Assembly: GCA_030278955.1 (NCBI GenBank)
Contig: JAOANR010000003.1
Span: 48,137,175 to 48,201,174, forward strand
Reading direction: 5' to 3'
DNA: 64,000 bases
Origin: Hygrophila difformis
Taxonomy: Eukaryota > Streptophyta > Magnoliopsida > Lamiales > Acanthaceae
The translations under genes were made by a program, and so were the position numbers. Below the pieces are notes generated by a model. That model did not search any database. It was not told the origin of the DNA and saw nothing but the letters and a program-made list of their open reading frames with translations. Below, in pieces: positions 9,683 through 20,838 of the stretch (the stretch's first letter is position 1; each line of letters begins with the position of its first letter).

Positions 9683-11524
9683 GAAATTAATTAACACATC
9701 AACATGCCAATCAAGATAATAAGGATGAAGTCAGTATAGTTCTGCCAAATCATAGATTTCAACAACGCAATGAGCTAAAAGGGTTCAAAGTTTAATGTGC
9801 TAGAATAAGGTAAATTGTCATGCATCAGCTGTCAAAACCAGATATCCAAAGCACTTACAGTACAAAAGGCGGATCAATCACACATAGCAACTCGAAATGG
9901 GAGAGTGAGTAATGTAAATATGCTTTTCTATTCCCGTCTTCAAATATGCTCAATTAATTACTCGGTTTCACAATTATTCTAGACACTTTGGCTGAGTTGT
10001 AGACGGTTGAATTCCAAAAGCTACTCATGTCTAAGAATACGTGCCAGTCATATAGCCAAGAGTTTATAAATATTCTGTTTAATACCCCTTTATTCGGATT
10101 TTTTTTTCTTTTCTTTTTTTTAAATTTTTTTTTTATCTTGCATTTTCTCATTTTTCTTTTCTTTTTCTTTTTGCAAGATTTAATTGTTGATTTTTATTTT
10201 TATATAGGGGTTTTACTCTGACTTTATGTGTAATTAAGCATTTAGGAAGACTTGGAACGAGCATATTCATATATAAATAATGATAACTCTCCACATGACA
10301 AGTAAACCAGTCTAATTAATTAAAAAGCTTTCGGCAAAGTAAATAGAATTGTCACCCATGTTCGAACAACTAGCATGACAATTTAACAAAGTCTAGGACT
10401 TTAAACTGAGAATCATAATGCTCATTAAGTTGTGAAATCGGATCTAAGCAGAACAATTAGACTTATTCAGATTTCTCTTAAGATTGGCTGTGATGTGGTA
10501 ATTCAAATAATAGCACACTGTGAAAACACAATTTAATCTAACATATTCAACATATCCAACCTAAAGCATTTACCATATTTATTCTAAAGCATAGGGAAAT
10601 ATTAAAACATAACTAAGCTCTTACAAATTTATTCCATTCAAATCAGTAAACATAAAACATGAAAAGATCACACCTGGAATGTTTAGGACTCTGAATTTCA
10701 CTTCATCATCACGGTTGTCATCTTGCTCCTTTGTTGGCATATCTGCTTTTAATATATTTATATAGCAATCACTCAAGAAAATATGATTGTTAGTGCATAT
10801 GAGAAATTCCAAAATAATCCAATTTATAAAATACCATCCATAACTCATTTTACAGCAGATAATAATAATTTTCAGCAACTTGAAGAAATATGGACAGATT
10901 TATTAATGAGAATTCCATAATTTCACCAAAAGCAAAAACAACATACGTTCCAAAACGGAATTTACAGTAAAGTGCCAACAACTATATCAAATAGTTCCTT
11001 GATTTTTCATGATGACCCAACCCTGAGTATGGTGTTAAATAGATAGTTCATGCACTGAATAAACTAGATATATCAATTGATGAAGAGCTTCCAAGTTTGT
11101 GATCATAAAAAAAATCCCCCTCCATCCTCACACTTAAACTGAACTAGTAGTTTAGTTTAAGTGCATGATAAAAGGATTATTGTGGGATTTCAACTTTTCA
11201 ATCTCTAACTCAAAATATAGCAAGCATTTAAAATTTCAGATTGAGTTAAATCATGTCTTAATTTTTTTTTTAGCTTTTTAAATATGATCTATACATCATA
11301 ATTTATTGATTTTAATGCCTGCCTTGTGTAAAATCATAAAGATTCGACACTTCAACAACATTAATCCCGCTTCTTCATCAATTATCATGGTTATTTACTT
11401 TCCTGTTATCAAATCAACAGCTCACAACGTTCCAGTTTAACATGATTCAAGTAAGAGCTATTTTATTAGAATTAAAAATATGCATAAACATAACTTAAAC
11501 ATAAATATAAACTTAACCACATAC
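9683..11524 (-). other. Non-coding internal region of the LARD-like element, 3' part
   Basis: AT-rich DNA with no reading frame that looks coding on either strand. A homopyrimidine/T-rich stretch lies at 10090-10200. An internal polypurine-like module is at 11122-11163. Confidence 0.6.
11122..11163 (-). promoter_or_regulatory. Internal stem-loop plus TGTGAGGATG module
   Basis: A perfect 10-bp inverted repeat, CACTTAAACT and AGTTTAAGTG, sits at 11131-11163. On the minus strand its 3' arm leads into TGAGGATGGAGGGGG, a purine run. It has the same design as the element's own polypurine tract but is internal. Confidence 0.55.
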
Positions 11525-14471
11525 TGTAACACCCCGGATTTGATAACCCAGGCCGGGGTGCCACCGCCACACCTCCCTAGCCAGACACGGTTCCTCCGAG
11601 CTTGCTAAAGAGATGCAAGGCTATAGGTGTTGGAAAAAGTTTTAAAAGCAAGTCCGGAATTACTTAAAAATGATAATGTAATATCATCCATACATTATAA
11701 TAAAAATAATAGGTTGCAGCGGAAATTAAACACAGGGCCGACATGGCCAAAACTCGGGTTAACAAGCCCGTATGCAAGTCATGTAGAACAAATAATTAAA
11801 TACCCAAAGTGATCCCCGATGCATGATCATGCTCCGTACTCTGTAATGGGAAAATGAACAACGGGGTTTATCAGTATATAAAATACTGAGTAAGTTAAGC
11901 CCTTACAAAGCAATTTAAGGGGTTACATGTGTTTAAATCCAAAGATTCACTTGTCATGCATTACTTTAAAAATCCATATTTTATTCGCAGCGGAAAACAT
12001 GTTTAATTTATTCAAGACGACAATGCATAATTTAAAAGACTAAATTTTAAAGGCAGAATTTAAAGGCATAATTTAATGACGTAATTTAAATGCGTAATTT
12101 AAAAACATGATACAAAAGATTTAAGCGTAATCAACACTCACACAAGTCTTTTATATTTTATCCCGCAACTAAGAAGAGGACACCACACAAGAGAGATCAC
12201 TAACGAGGCAATCTCAAAAATCATAATCAGTTAGCCGGTGAACCGGCGGCCGCAGCCATATCAGTATTGACTGCCGTTTTGGCTAGCCATGTATCTCGAT
12301 TGCCATTTCGGCAAGCCGTGTGTATCTACTGTCAATTTGACAGGCATGTATATCAACTGTCGTTTGACAGGCCTTTCAAACGGTTTCACTACCACTCGGG
12401 CAGGCCGTGTATTTCCCACTGCCGATTTGGCAGGCCATGTGCACAACTGCCGTTTTGGCATAGTAAGGAGACCACTAACGAGGCAGTCCAAATAATTTGT
12501 ATGAAGATCGACTCAGCCTAGTGAACGGGATTTTTCGAAAGTTCGTATTTCAAAGTTATCAAATGAACGATATCGCGTTTTCATAGTTCGAGTTTTCTCA
12601 GGTTCGAAAAATCCTATTCGAGGCAGTTTACGCCTTTCTTAATTAAAAATTCGTCTTTTCTCCAAAAATTCTGAAATTTTTACAGTAATTCAAAAACACA
12701 CACACGAACAACTTTCATGTTTTAAGTTTTTGGAATTAAGGTTCCGAAGTGAGTTGAAATTCGAATTTATTGCAAAGAATAATTTATGTCTTAAAAACTG
12801 TTTTCGTCACAGGTTCGTGCAACGCCGATTAAAAATTCATCTCAAAACCAATCGATGTGAAATTTTTATAGTAACTACACAACACGTTAAGGAACAACTT
12901 TTATGTTTTAAGAATTTGGAAATAATGAATTCTTGGTACTCAAAAATCGAGTGCAACTCACTGCATACTCATGGCCCTTAAAACGATTTCAAAACAGTTT
13001 TAGAAACTCGGCCGTTTGACATATCAAATGAAAACCAAAATCCGTGAAATTTTATATGCATAATCTAGACACAATTATCTACAACTTTTATTTAGGAATG
13101 CAAAGTTAAATCATTCGAAAAATGGGTGAAAAACATGCATCAAGTTGAATGAAGGAATCTGTCACAGTTTTAAAACGTTCGGTTCGATACAGAAAGTTTA
13201 CGGCGGGATTTGGGATAGCAAAACTCAATGTCAACGGCTGAAATTTGGACACAAGATAGATAAAGGTGTTAGGAACAACTTTTATGTTGAAAAGTTTTCG
13301 GTTTGAATTCCCGAAGGTCGAGTTTTTGGCGAGTCTTTAAAATTGGACGAAAATAGGGTTTTTGAAAACCGATTTTTGTTACAAGCCTATATCTCGAGAT
13401 TTAAACAACAAACAACCACGAAAATTTGTGAGTAAGGTTTTAACTTACTTAGAATGAGGATGGGGTCGCTGAAAAGGGTTCCTGGAGATCCTAGGGTCGC
13501 GACGAACGGCCAACTTCTCCGATCGCTTTTCGTTCGTTTTCCGGCGTGAAATCGTAGTAAAGGAAACGGGTTAGATTTTGAGTTTCTAAGTGTTATGGAC
13601 GAACTAAAACATTAATCTATGGCTTACCAAAGGTCTAGGAAGCAGAGGCCTCGTCCCGTTTGCCTCGTCGTCGCCGGAATACTCGCCGGAAAGTGGTCTC
13701 GGAGGGATTTTGGCTTGGAGAGGAGAATTTGAGAGGGTGAGGCTTTTGTTTTCTGTCCAAATGAGAATGAGGGCGCCCCAATCCGCCCTTAAGCCTTCCC
13801 CAAAGGCTGTGATCCGGTTGCCCTCGATAGGGATTGGATTTTTGGCAAGAAAATCGCCATGGAAGGAAAGTTTACACCTCCTGCACCTCTGGCGCGCTGG
13901 TGACGCGCACATAGGCTTTTGTCCGCGCGGAGCACGCGTGGTCTGCCCTGGAGTCGCGACTCCTCCGTCCGCGCGGTGGCCGCGCGGCGGCGCGCGGAGG
14001 GCGCGGGCCGGCCGGACCGGCCGGTTCGGCGGTCCGCGTGGTCCGTCGGGTCTTTTCTTCTTTTCTCGATCGGGTTTCTATCCCCTACGTTTTCGGTTCG
14101 ACTTTTCGGGTCATTTCTGGGGTTACGATTCCTTTCTAAATTTTATTTTGACTCCAATGAATTTCATATTCGAAACCTTGAATCCGTCGAGTTTGAATTC
14201 ATCGTCTTTCGACTCCCGTGTAGTAATTTATCTGATTAAATTACTTCCGACTTCACGGGTTTTTGGAATTAAAATTCTTTTCCTTCTTTAATTTAATTCC
14301 AATTCTTTTAACTCGATTCATGGAATTTCTTCGGCTTCCTTTCCCTCTTTTATTCCATTTTGAGTTTTTGAATCTATCGGCGTTTCATTTCCGAGCAATA
14401 ATTTATTGTAATAAATTATTTTCTTTTCGGAAATAAATTTTTATTTTGCTGTAAAAATCCCGGGTATTACC
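11525..14471 (-). mobile_element. Solo LTR, Tekay family, minus strand, TSD CATAC
   Basis: This 2947-bp LTR begins TGTAACACCCC on the plus strand. Its far end reads GGGTATTACC, where the family has TTACA, so the last base has mutated. CATAC flanks both sides (11520-11524 and 14472-14476). There is no internal region, PBS or polypurine tract, so it is a solo LTR left by LTR-LTR recombination. A GC-rich stretch (13890-14050) resembles the promoter-proximal region of the other LTRs. Confidence 0.9.
12271..12460 (-). repeat. CTGCC/GGCAG-type hairpin array in solo LTR
   Basis: Seven short palindromes are spaced about 25-35 bp apart. Stems include TTGCC/GGCAA, CTGTC/GACAG (twice) and CTGCC/GGCAG; paired positions change together. 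One copy reads CTACC and has lost pairing. A fuller version is at 31314-31530. Confidence 0.75.
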
Positions 14472-14640
14472 CATACTCACCATATTAAATACAATAAACC
14501 ACCAAAGTAGTGCATAGCAGAGCAAACCAATATTCATATCAAAAACATCCAACCAAGTAGCAAGATATTTCTTATACATTATTTGTGGAACCTGGTTACA
14601 CAACAACTTTGGGTTAGCGATAAATATATGCATTCCTCCC

Positions 14641-14682
14641 CATCCTCACACTTAAGTTTAAACCAAAAGTTTAACTTAAGTG
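14641..14682 (-). promoter_or_regulatory. Internal stem-loop plus TGTGAGGATG module
   Basis: CACTTAAG(T)TTAAAC pairs with GTTTAACTTAAGTG with one bulge across 14649-14682. On the minus strand the arm leads into TGAGGATGGGGAGG. The stem length matches the 11122 module although most of the stem sequence differs. Confidence 0.55.
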
Positions 14683-15786
14683 CATTGTATAAAGCAAACA
14701 TATATCAACCTAGAATGTGGGATCTAAACAACACCAATATATTTTATTTTACAAGCTATAAGTTCTATGTCTCTTACAAATTTAAGAAAATCACTTTTTA
14801 GAACTTAAAACTTATTATTAAAAAGAACACATTTTTAAGTTATAAAAACTCCCTTTTTGTTCAAAATTTCAGATTTAATGCTTAAAGTTCACCAAATTAG
14901 CAAACTAGTTCTTATTAATGATTTGAAATAATGATCAAGAACTTTTATTTTATTGTTTTTTTTTTAAATAACATAAGTTTGCCTTTTTAGTTAAAAATTC
15001 ATAGGATGAGTTTTTATAATAAAATTGTTTCTTTTTCATAAATTAGAGAAAACATGAAGTTTCAAGCTTTAATGTTACCAAAAGTTATTAATGTAGATTA
15101 AAACAACATGGTTAACAATATTTATAGATCAACTTAAAAGATTAAACATGTTATTTTAACTCATTTTAAACAAATTTTCAGAATTCCCAAACTGTAATTT
15201 CAGTTTTTAGAATACTGCAATCCTAAAATTTTGATAAATAATTTGAAACTTTTGAAGTTGAGCTTGAAAACATGTTCTAATACCATATTGTTCACTTCAA
15301 CCTAACAATCATGCACTTAAACCAAGTTTTAATCCCACATTCTAATAAACCCAAAATCAAAGCAACAACACAAATACCAACAATAATGCATTCTCAATCA
15401 CAAAATTGGACAGATTATTGAACTAGGATAGCTATACTTACCCCAAATTGAAGCTTTGAAGCACTTCAACTTTCAACTTCTACTTTCACCACATAACATG
15501 CACTACTTAATTATTAAATTAGGAATATGGTGGGCATATTTTATTAACAAAATTAAAGACCTAAACAATTAAGCATAACGTGACATAAAATGAAAATAAA
15601 GACATGCATAAACCATAAATATGATAATAAAGACAAACAAAAACATATTATTATTATTTTTATTTATATATTTTTTTTATTTTTTTTAAAGGAACTGTGG
15701 TGGAACGGAAATTGAGGATGATGACTGCGGTTGTGAGATTCAATAGAGAGAGGACTGTGAAAGATAGAACAGGAAGGAGATGACTA

Positions 15787-15809
15787 TTTTATTATTATTA
15801 TTATTATTC

Positions 15810-15858
<49 letters not shown>

Positions 15859-15866
15859 CATCATCT
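15787..15866. repeat. (TTA)n microsatellite
   Basis: About 80 bp of ATT/TTA trinucleotide repeat with a few interruptions, ending in ATC ATC ATC. Confidence 0.95.
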
Positions 15867-17000
15867 TTTTTTTTTAAGGTTTACATTAAATGGGTAGGTT
15901 TTTAAGCCCAATTAGAAGATCTATGATTAAATTTGAGCTAATTGGAGATGAATTAGAATGGACTTTTGTAAAAATTCAAGTTTGGCACAAGCCCAACGAT
16001 TCCATTTAATACTACATGTGGTGCTCAAACAAGTTTTTACGCATTATTAGTATGAATGAAACCCAAAATGCCTTGTTTGTGCTACTTTCGGTGCTTAACT
16101 GAGTTTTTGAAAACCATTTACGAAGAGTGGCATCTAAAACTCAGTATTTGTACAGACTTTGTAGCAAAAATACATTGCGTGATTTGTTTAAATGAAACCT
16201 AATATTGCATCCATATTCCTATTCATCTGTTTAGTAAAACTACCCTAATTAGTTCTAATCATCCCCTATAAATATCTATGAAATTCTGTTCGTTTTCGTC
16301 AACCCCTCTATCAATTTATTTCAGTCTTTCTCCTATTCTACTTAAATCACCACAAAAATTCTTCCAGTTATTGATCACTCTAATTCTTAAGAGTCACTCC
16401 AAAATTACATATAATGAAAATCATGTAAGAATCATTTTTATATTTTTTTTTAACAAGAACAATTTTTTTTAATTGTAAAATAAAGCATATAAACTAAAAT
16501 TAAAGAAAATCAAACATATTAAGCAAAAGACATAAATAACTATTACTAAGCATGCAACGACAGTATGTGAATTCCCTTTCCTAATTAGCTTTCAAAAACA
16601 AATGCACCATTTTCTAAATTAAAGGTCTAAATGGTGGGTGCACTTTCATGATCCTGTCATTCATGAGTTATAAGGTCAAATTGCACATCTTTATACAACA
16701 ATTTAAATAAAGGTAATGCAATCATAAGAAAATTATTGATTAACATTCTAATATATCAGCATTCCCTCAAAAAAAACTCATTAAAGTTGTAATGTTGTCA
16801 AGAGGTGGAATTTAATCTCAAATTTTCTAGCATCCAATATCAACACTTGATGTAATGCATTTAATTAAAAGTAATCTAATTTATTGAGAAATACGTACCT
16901 CAAGTGTGGTGCTAATACCTTTAAATGAAGTGTAGGTGGCTTTTCAATCGAGGCTATCCACTTGAAATCCTTAATTATATATGCTGCATACAACTCGCCG

Positions 17001-17014
17001 CCATCCTCACACTT
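17001..17014 (-). promoter_or_regulatory. Internal AGTGTGAGGATGG motif, weak stem
   Basis: On the minus strand CAAGTGTGAGGATGG matches the other modules, but flanking pairing is weak. It is the copy nearest the PBS. Confidence 0.4.
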
Positions 17015-17204
17015 GTTCTCTTGCAAATCTTCTTCTTTTTTAGATGAGAAACCCAATATTCTTTCAAATTTCAGGATCACACACTGATTTAACTCGACGC
17101 CCTTGCACGACATAGAATAGCAAAAAGTTATAACAATATTTAAAAAGTAGAAATAATATAAATATATTTAAATAAACTTAAAACAACATAATTTTCACAA
17201 TAAT

Positions 17205-17222
17205 TCCCCGGCAACGGCGCCA
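17205..17222 (-). other. Primer-binding site, tRNA-Asp type
   Basis: On the minus strand TGGCGCCGTTGCCGGGGA lies 6 bp from the LTR. It complements the 3' end of plant tRNA-Asp including CCA, as in Athila/Tat-type elements. This fixes 17229-19228 as the 5' LTR. Confidence 0.88.
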
Positions 17223-17228
17223 AAAACT

Positions 17229-19228
17229 TGATGAGGTGATTTTCACCACTCATATTTTACCACAAGCGGATGGTTGTCATCAAGTAATAAAAACCGGTGA
17301 ATACCGGGTCGAACCCAAGGGAATTCAGAATATTATTTCATTCTGGAGAAAACTTAGTCATTTTAAGTTCATTAATAATATATTTTATATTTTGTAAAGA
17401 GTTTGTTTAATTCTAATGGTGATTAAATTAAAAATAGTGACATTAAATTTAAAATAAAGCAAGTTAAAAATTTAAAATAATAAAAATAAAGATAAGATAT
17501 ATGCTTGTAATGATTTAGAACATGCAATCTTTATATAAAAGTGAAATTGCATAATGATTTAGCATTTCCCAATGTCTAAAAAGATCAATTTCAGCAGAAT
17601 TAATAATTTTATAAAGATTAAAAATATAACAATTTCCTAATTTTCATAATTTGTAAAAACAGACTTCATGGAAGCAAATTAAATTATCTAAAATTCTGCA
17701 ATCATCAGTCTAGGCATAAATTTGAGTCTTTCCCAAGCATACAAATTTTCCTATTGTGATTAAACGACACATTTCATTTCCCAAATCAGCGTGTACATGC
17801 CAAAATCTATTTTAATATGATTTATTCCCAAGACCGGTACTAAAATCTAATTTCCACTTTTTATCTCCCGATTTAGCAAAGTAGAAATCAAACAGATTAG
17901 ATTCTAACATTTAATTATGCAGAATAGTGTAAATAATCTAACAATTATGGTAAAATATTGATAAAACATGGTAAAATGGATTTTAATACTAAACTTAGAA
18001 TCTAAGCAGATTAGGATATTGCCAGATTTAATTTAAGCAGATTGGAACAGATTGATCGATCAGTCCAGATTAGCATATTAAACATACAGATTTTAAAATT
18101 CTTTGCTAAAACATAATTATCGATCATTCCCAGGCATCTAATACACAATCCTAATTCAGATTCTAACAATTCTTGCAGATAAACCCAGATTACATAATTA
18201 AAACATCGACATTTATTATACTTCCATAAAAGATGAATTCGTACTTCAAAGTGATTCTGAACTCCCGTTCTAGAACACTTCTAACACGAACAATACAGAA
18301 ATCCATTTACAAACATGAAAACAGTAGGAAATTATGTTTAAAAGTAAATCCTAAACATTACAAAGCGAGAAAAAGAAAGACAACACCTAGAATGCGAAGA
18401 ACACAGTCAGAGAAGACGCTCCGATCACTTTCTCCGGCATGGTTTGGTGTTTTCGATCTTCTTCTCCAAAGTTGCAGAGTCCTCCTGAGAGTTTTTGGTC
18501 GAATTATGAGTCTGCCCTTCAGTCTCCCATGAAAAGAATGGCGAAAAACTGCGTTTAAAACCGAGTTCGGGAGGTTAGAAAACTGCCCAACCGCGACGGT
18601 GGCGCATAAAATGGCGCTCGGAGAGGGTTTTAGGCGCCACCAAAGAGCACTGGCGCATACGCTGATTTTCCGAATTTTCCAAAGCGGCGCAAAAAGTGGC
18701 GCTCCAAGGTGGTTTCAGGCGCCGCCAAGAAGAAGCGGTGCATTCTGACAATTTCCTAAAATTTGACCTCGGCGCAAAAAATGGCGCTTGAATGGCTTTT
18801 TATGCGCCGCCAAGAAGAGTTGGCGCATCCTGAAGCTTCTTCCATCCGAAATTTTCCCAAGTGTTGAAGTGGCGCATAAAATGGCGCTGGAGAGCATTTT
18901 TATGCGCCGCCATGCCTATGTGGCGCATTCTGGAGCCTTCCAGTGTTGAAAATTCCGAATTTTGCATCCTTCGACCTCCGAACATCTTTCTTTCTCATTT
19001 AAATGCCTGAAACAACAAAATGCATTAGGTTTGCCAAAAGTCTTATTAAAAACACATAAAACATGGTAAATTTAACCTAAATAAGCCAAATCTAACCATG
19101 ATCACTTGAAAAATAAAAACACATGAAATACACCTAAAAGTGCAATAAATTAAGGTAAAATGCACTCATTTTGGACATATTGTGGTACAATTCAAGCTTG
19201 TATAAGTGTGGTTTCACAGGGTGCATCA
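17229..19228 (-). repeat. 5' LTR of the non-coding element
   Basis: 2000 bp, partner of 7644-9643. It carries the GGCGC array at 18600-18931. Sixteen G residues follow at 19229-19244. Confidence 0.9.
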
Positions 19229-19244
19229 GGGGGGGGGGGGGGGG

Positions 19245-19737
19245 AATCATCATCTGCATGTGCATACCACATTTATTATTTTTTTCTATACCTTAGAGAA
19301 CCTAGAAGCTATATGTTCTAACTTAAACCTTTTGCTTGCACTAGATGACTTAGACGCTTGACATCAAATTAGGAACGCTAACTAGAGACTGATCTTACCT
19401 TAGTTCTAGATCGCGCTCATCTAAGCGCACGCCTAAGCATAACAAATCTCGGCCTTAGCCATTCTTGCCCTTGTACGAAACAATTCCCTTATGCTGAGCA
19501 ATAAATATCAAATTTTTATTAAAACACTCATTGTTCCAAAAACCTTGTTCGGATTCCTAAACAACAAATCCGAGAATTCAAAATTCGAAATTCACGATTC
19601 CTCGTGGCCATGTAAACCTTGGCGAACGCTACACCCGGAAATACATCTAACACTCAGCCATTCATATGATTTCACGGTTCCACGTCTAAACAATCTAGCA
19701 AAACCCTTGGAATCTAATCTATATACGCTGTAACAGA
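19245..19737 (+). other. Element leader, 3' part, ahead of the Gag-like ORF
   Basis: This is the continuation of the leader broken at 7643. The minus-strand chromovirus carries a small ORF and a 23-bp repeat in its leader; neither is recognisable here. Confidence 0.55.
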
Positions 19738-20502
19738 ATGGCACCAAGGAGACAACCGAGAAGCCAACCTGCCCCACAGACCACTAACGAGATACCACAG
19801 AACCCCACAGAGCCAGCACAAACCGTGGGAGCTCAAACCCAAGGTACACAAGATGCCCCCGCGCCGAACAAGATGGGCGACCGTCTCCGCACGATAGGGG
19901 AAGCTCTGGTCGTCTTAGGGAACGCACTAGTCGACCTGGGGCAAGACACAAGTAATAGCAACCACAGAGATGCTGATAAGTCGGGAGGAAACCATCTTCG
20001 TAGAGGCCAGAATAGACCGCCTCGAGGCAGCAAGAGGAGAAGCAACGGGATAGTCTTCAACCATAGTGATTACGTGCCGCCATGTCCAAGATGTACCAAA
20101 CCACATCTGGCGAGGGGATGCCCTCAGCCTGGAGCGTGCTTCCGATGTGGTCGACAAGGTCATCGACTGCCTGACTGCTGGACGCGGATAGAAAACATTA
20201 CCAAGAGAGAGGATGTGACTATTAAATCTGACCCGCCACAGAACCCGGAGAGTCGAAATGGCATCTGTAGTCCAGTCATATCACATTGCCCACAATGCAA
20301 CCAAGCCCATCTGGTGCGCGGATGCTCAATGCGCGGAACTTGTTATAGATGTAGTGGGGAAGATCACATGATTAGAGAATGCAATGTTCGTGAGGAGATG
20401 ATTGAGAAGATGTTAGATCTGGTGAATCCTCAACAAGGAAATCAAGGAGGCACTGCAAGACGATTGAATGACGCTGATCAAGCTGACTTGCCAGCTCAAT
20501 AA
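19738..20502 (+). CDS. Capsid-less Gag derivative with four zinc knuckles
   Basis: This intact 254-aa ORF starts at an ATG whose product opens MAPRR, matching the MAPRG start of the chromovirus Gag at 62703. Residues 1-69 match that Gag N-terminus, including NKMGDRLRTI beside NNVGDRLRTI. The capsid region (Retrotrans_gag domain) is absent. From residue 116 there are two knuckle pairs: C116-C119-H123-C128 with C134-C137-H142-C147, then C184-C187-H191-C196 with C202-C205-H210-C215. Spacing within the pairs is identical, so a module was duplicated 68 residues apart. The ORF stops where protease begins in the chromovirus. It would be predicted to bind nucleic acid; whether it is made or used is unknown. 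The preserved frame is notable in a copy whose LTRs have diverged by a few percent. Confidence 0.8.
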   Translation: MAPRRQPRSQPAPQTTNEIPQNPTEPAQTVGAQTQGTQDAPAPNKMGDRLRTIGEALVVLGNALVDLGQDTSNSNHRDADKSGGNHLRRGQNRPPRGSKRRSNGIVFNHSDYVPPCPRCTKPHLARGCPQPGACFRCGRQGHRLPDCWTRIENITKREDVTIKSDPPQNPESRNGICSPVISHCPQCNQAHLVRGCSMRGTCYRCSGEDHMIRECNVREEMIEKMLDLVNPQQGNQGGTARRLNDADQADLPAQ

Positions 20503-20838
20503 GAAGTGATCAAAGGTGACGATACCTGAACCATCTCGAGAACAACGTATAGGCAGTTGTGGGGACATAACTGAAGTCCTAAGGGGCAGAGGATGTAGTA
20601 CCCCGTAATATAGACATTTATTTTTGACCATATGTATCCCGAATAAATATATAAACAAATTCAAGTTGTTTTGAACTACGTTATGGCTTGATCCCTTCAC
20701 AGGGTACGTAGGCAGCTTAGAAGTTTTAATTCTAAGTTCAGTCACAAAATAATAAAATAAACCAAAGGATTCGTTCTTAACACGAGAAAAGCCGAAACAC
20801 AACTTCGAGGACGAAGTTGATTCTTAAGGAGGGTAGAC
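20503..20838 (+). other. 3' untranslated region and polypurine tract of the capsid-deleted element
   Basis: Sequence from about 20550 matches the chromovirus region just after its chromodomain, so the pol deletion joins the protease start to the pol end. A purine run, AAGGGGCAGAGGATG, near 20580 precedes a TGTAGTACCCC sequence that resembles an LTR start. The true polypurine tract, AAGGAGGGTAGAC, is at 20826-20838, directly before the 3' LTR. Confidence 0.7.

Larger units (their letters stand above)
14477..17204 (-). other. Non-coding internal region of the LARD-like element, 5' part
   Basis: AT-rich with no coding signal. It contains two further AGGATG modules (14641-14682 and 17001-17014) and a TTA microsatellite. 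Confidence 0.6.
7644..19228 (-). mobile_element. Non-coding (LARD-like) LTR retrotransposon, tRNA-Asp primed
   Basis: Two 2000-bp LTRs begin TGATGAGGTG and end GTGCATCA on the plus strand. They flank about 4.6 kb of AT-rich internal DNA with no credible protein, plus a nested solo LTR. A near-perfect tRNA-Asp PBS beside the right LTR sets the orientation to minus. Poly-G on both sides fits a G5 duplication but cannot be delimited. The LTRs differ at about 15-20 positions by eye (under 1%), so the insertion is recent. The PBS and polypurine tract match Athila/Tat-type elements; without its own proteins it would need a helper. Confidence 0.88.

Noticed and set aside
10027..10221. Phe-rich membrane-like small ORF
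   Set aside because: Translation of a T-rich low-complexity tract in non-coding element DNA; no start context or conserved feature.
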